Assembly (NCBI GenBank): GCA_030151925.1
Contig: JASLCY010000431.1
Coordinates: forward strand, 1 to 6,520
DNA: 6,520 nucleotides
Reading direction: 5' to 3'
From: Oligoflexus sp.
Lineage (GTDB): Bacteria > Bdellovibrionota_B > Oligoflexia > Oligoflexales > Oligoflexaceae
Made by a program: the position numbers and the translations under genes. Positions 5,932-6,520 of this stretch are shown here, piece by piece; position 1 is the stretch's first letter; each line of letters begins with the position of its first letter. The notes below the pieces were generated by a model. The model searched no databases, was not told the DNA's origin, and saw nothing but the letters and a program-made list of their open reading frames with translations.

Positions 5932-6520
5932 TTACAGGGAGGCCTGGTAGGCGAGGACGTTTTCGACCAACTCGAGATAATGGTGGCCGATCACCGGGTC
6001 GGAGACGATAGCCGGACGGCCTTCGTCCGAAGCCTCGCGGATGCGGCGCGTGAGGGGTATGCGGGCGATGATCCTGGAATTGCGTTCGATCGCGAACTGC
6101 TCGATCTGCGCTTGTCCGAACACGTCTTCGTGATGGCCGCAGACGCTGCATTCGAAATGAGACATGTTCTCGACGAGGCCGATGATAGGGACGCCGAGCT
6201 TCTCGAACATCGAGAGCCCCTTGTGGGCATCGAGCAGAGCGATCGCCTGCGGAGTCGAGACCACGATGCCGCCGAAGAGCGGCAGGTTCTCGATCATCGT
6301 CAGCTGCACGTCGCCGGTGCCTGGCGGGAGGTCGATGATGAGTTCGTCGAGCTCGCCCCATTCCACCTGATAAAACAGCTGTTCGAGCGCTTTGGTGATC
6401 ATCGGCCCGCGCCAGATCACAGGCGTGTAAGGATCGGTCATGAAACCGAACGAAACGACTTTCACTCCGTATTTTTCGAGCGGGACCATCTTTTGATTGG
6501 AGCTGACCGGCATCGGCCCC
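5932..6520 (-). CDS. mrp: Mrp/ApbC (NBP35-type) P-loop ATPase, iron-sulfur carrier, C-terminal part
   Basis: The last 195 residues of an Mrp-family protein, a cytoplasmic ATPase that holds and delivers Fe-S clusters. The frame continues past the window edge (Gly-Pro codons precede the ATG at 6513, which is internal), and the P-loop half lies outside; full-length members are roughly 270-380 residues. Counting from that internal Met, the family signature is plain: SFGFMTDPYTPVIWRGPMI (21-39), then WGELDELIIDLPPGTGDVQLT (52-72), matching the Mrp pattern W-x2-[LIVM]-D...D-x-P-P-G-T-[GS]-D except for one Glu. GLVENMSHF (112-120) leads to the cluster-binding pair C122-S-V-C125 (6150-6139), and GHHEDVFG follows. 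It ends with a terminator 7 nt beyond the stop, so I see no operon link to the heme-protein genes. Confidence 0.95.
   Translation of the reverse strand, partial: GPMPVSSNQKMVPLEKYGVKVVSFGFMTDPYTPVIWRGPMITKALEQLFYQVEWGELDELIIDLPPGTGDVQLTMIENLPLFGGIVVSTPQAIALLDAHKGLSMFEKLGVPIIGLVENMSHFECSVCGHHEDVFGQAQIEQFAIERNSRIIARIPLTRRIREASDEGRPAIVSDPVIGHHYLELVENVLAYQASL

Noticed and set aside
5932..6520. A functional link between mrp and the downstream heme-protein genes
   Set aside because: A clear terminator 7 nt after the mrp stop separates them, and Mrp serves Fe-S assembly in general, so adjacency is probably incidental.
1..6520. CRISPR array, insertion sequence, transposase or phage integration signs
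   Set aside because: No regularly spaced repeats, transposase-like frames, paired terminal inverted repeats or target duplications were found by eye. The truncated gene at 5286-5858 has no mobile element beside it.

Overview
The window has moderately high GC coding DNA. It looks like an environmental Gram-negative bacterium rich in secreted lipoproteins and in the DUF1592/DUF1552 protein pair, which is common in Planctomycetes, Myxococcota, Bdellovibrionota/Oligoflexia and some Gammaproteobacteria. The mix of lipoprotein signal peptides, a Tat signal and a DUF1588-type c-heme motif makes a Myxococcota- or Bdellovibrionota-like host my best guess, but this is inference from gene content only.

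Layout, left to right. (a) 1-378, plus strand: the 3' part of an unrecognised gene cut by the window edge. (b) 379-597: gene-free, with a 9-bp inverted repeat (386-394/511-519) closing a possibly structured RNA of about 134 nt, followed by a perfect palindrome (598-621) that is a strong minus-strand terminator between convergent transcripts. (c) 667-4595, minus strand: a compact three-gene operon. In transcription order it encodes a large lipoprotein with the DUF1587/1595/1592/1588/1585 arrangement and one CxxCH heme motif, a Tat-exported DUF1552 protein, and a lipoprotein with a beta-rich, possibly carbohydrate-binding-like C-terminal domain. The first two genes are 15 nt apart and the last two overlap by ATGA. 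(d) 4596-4920: a gene-free leader and promoter region. (e) 4921-5858, minus strand: a small orphan lipoprotein gene, preceded by and overlapping (ATGA) a 5'-truncated remnant of a second DUF1588/DUF1585-type heme protein. (f) 5893-5925: an intrinsic terminator. (g) 5932-6520, minus strand: the C-terminal part of an Mrp/ApbC Fe-S carrier ATPase, cut by the right edge.

The central operon most plausibly makes an envelope-located assembly: a lipid-anchored, c-heme-bearing protein, its usual DUF1552 partner, and a third lipoprotein that may position it or bind substrate. The biochemical role of this family is not established. The upstream remnant suggests that a second, related module stood here and has lost most of its main gene. 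The mrp gene is separated by a terminator and is probably unrelated housekeeping.
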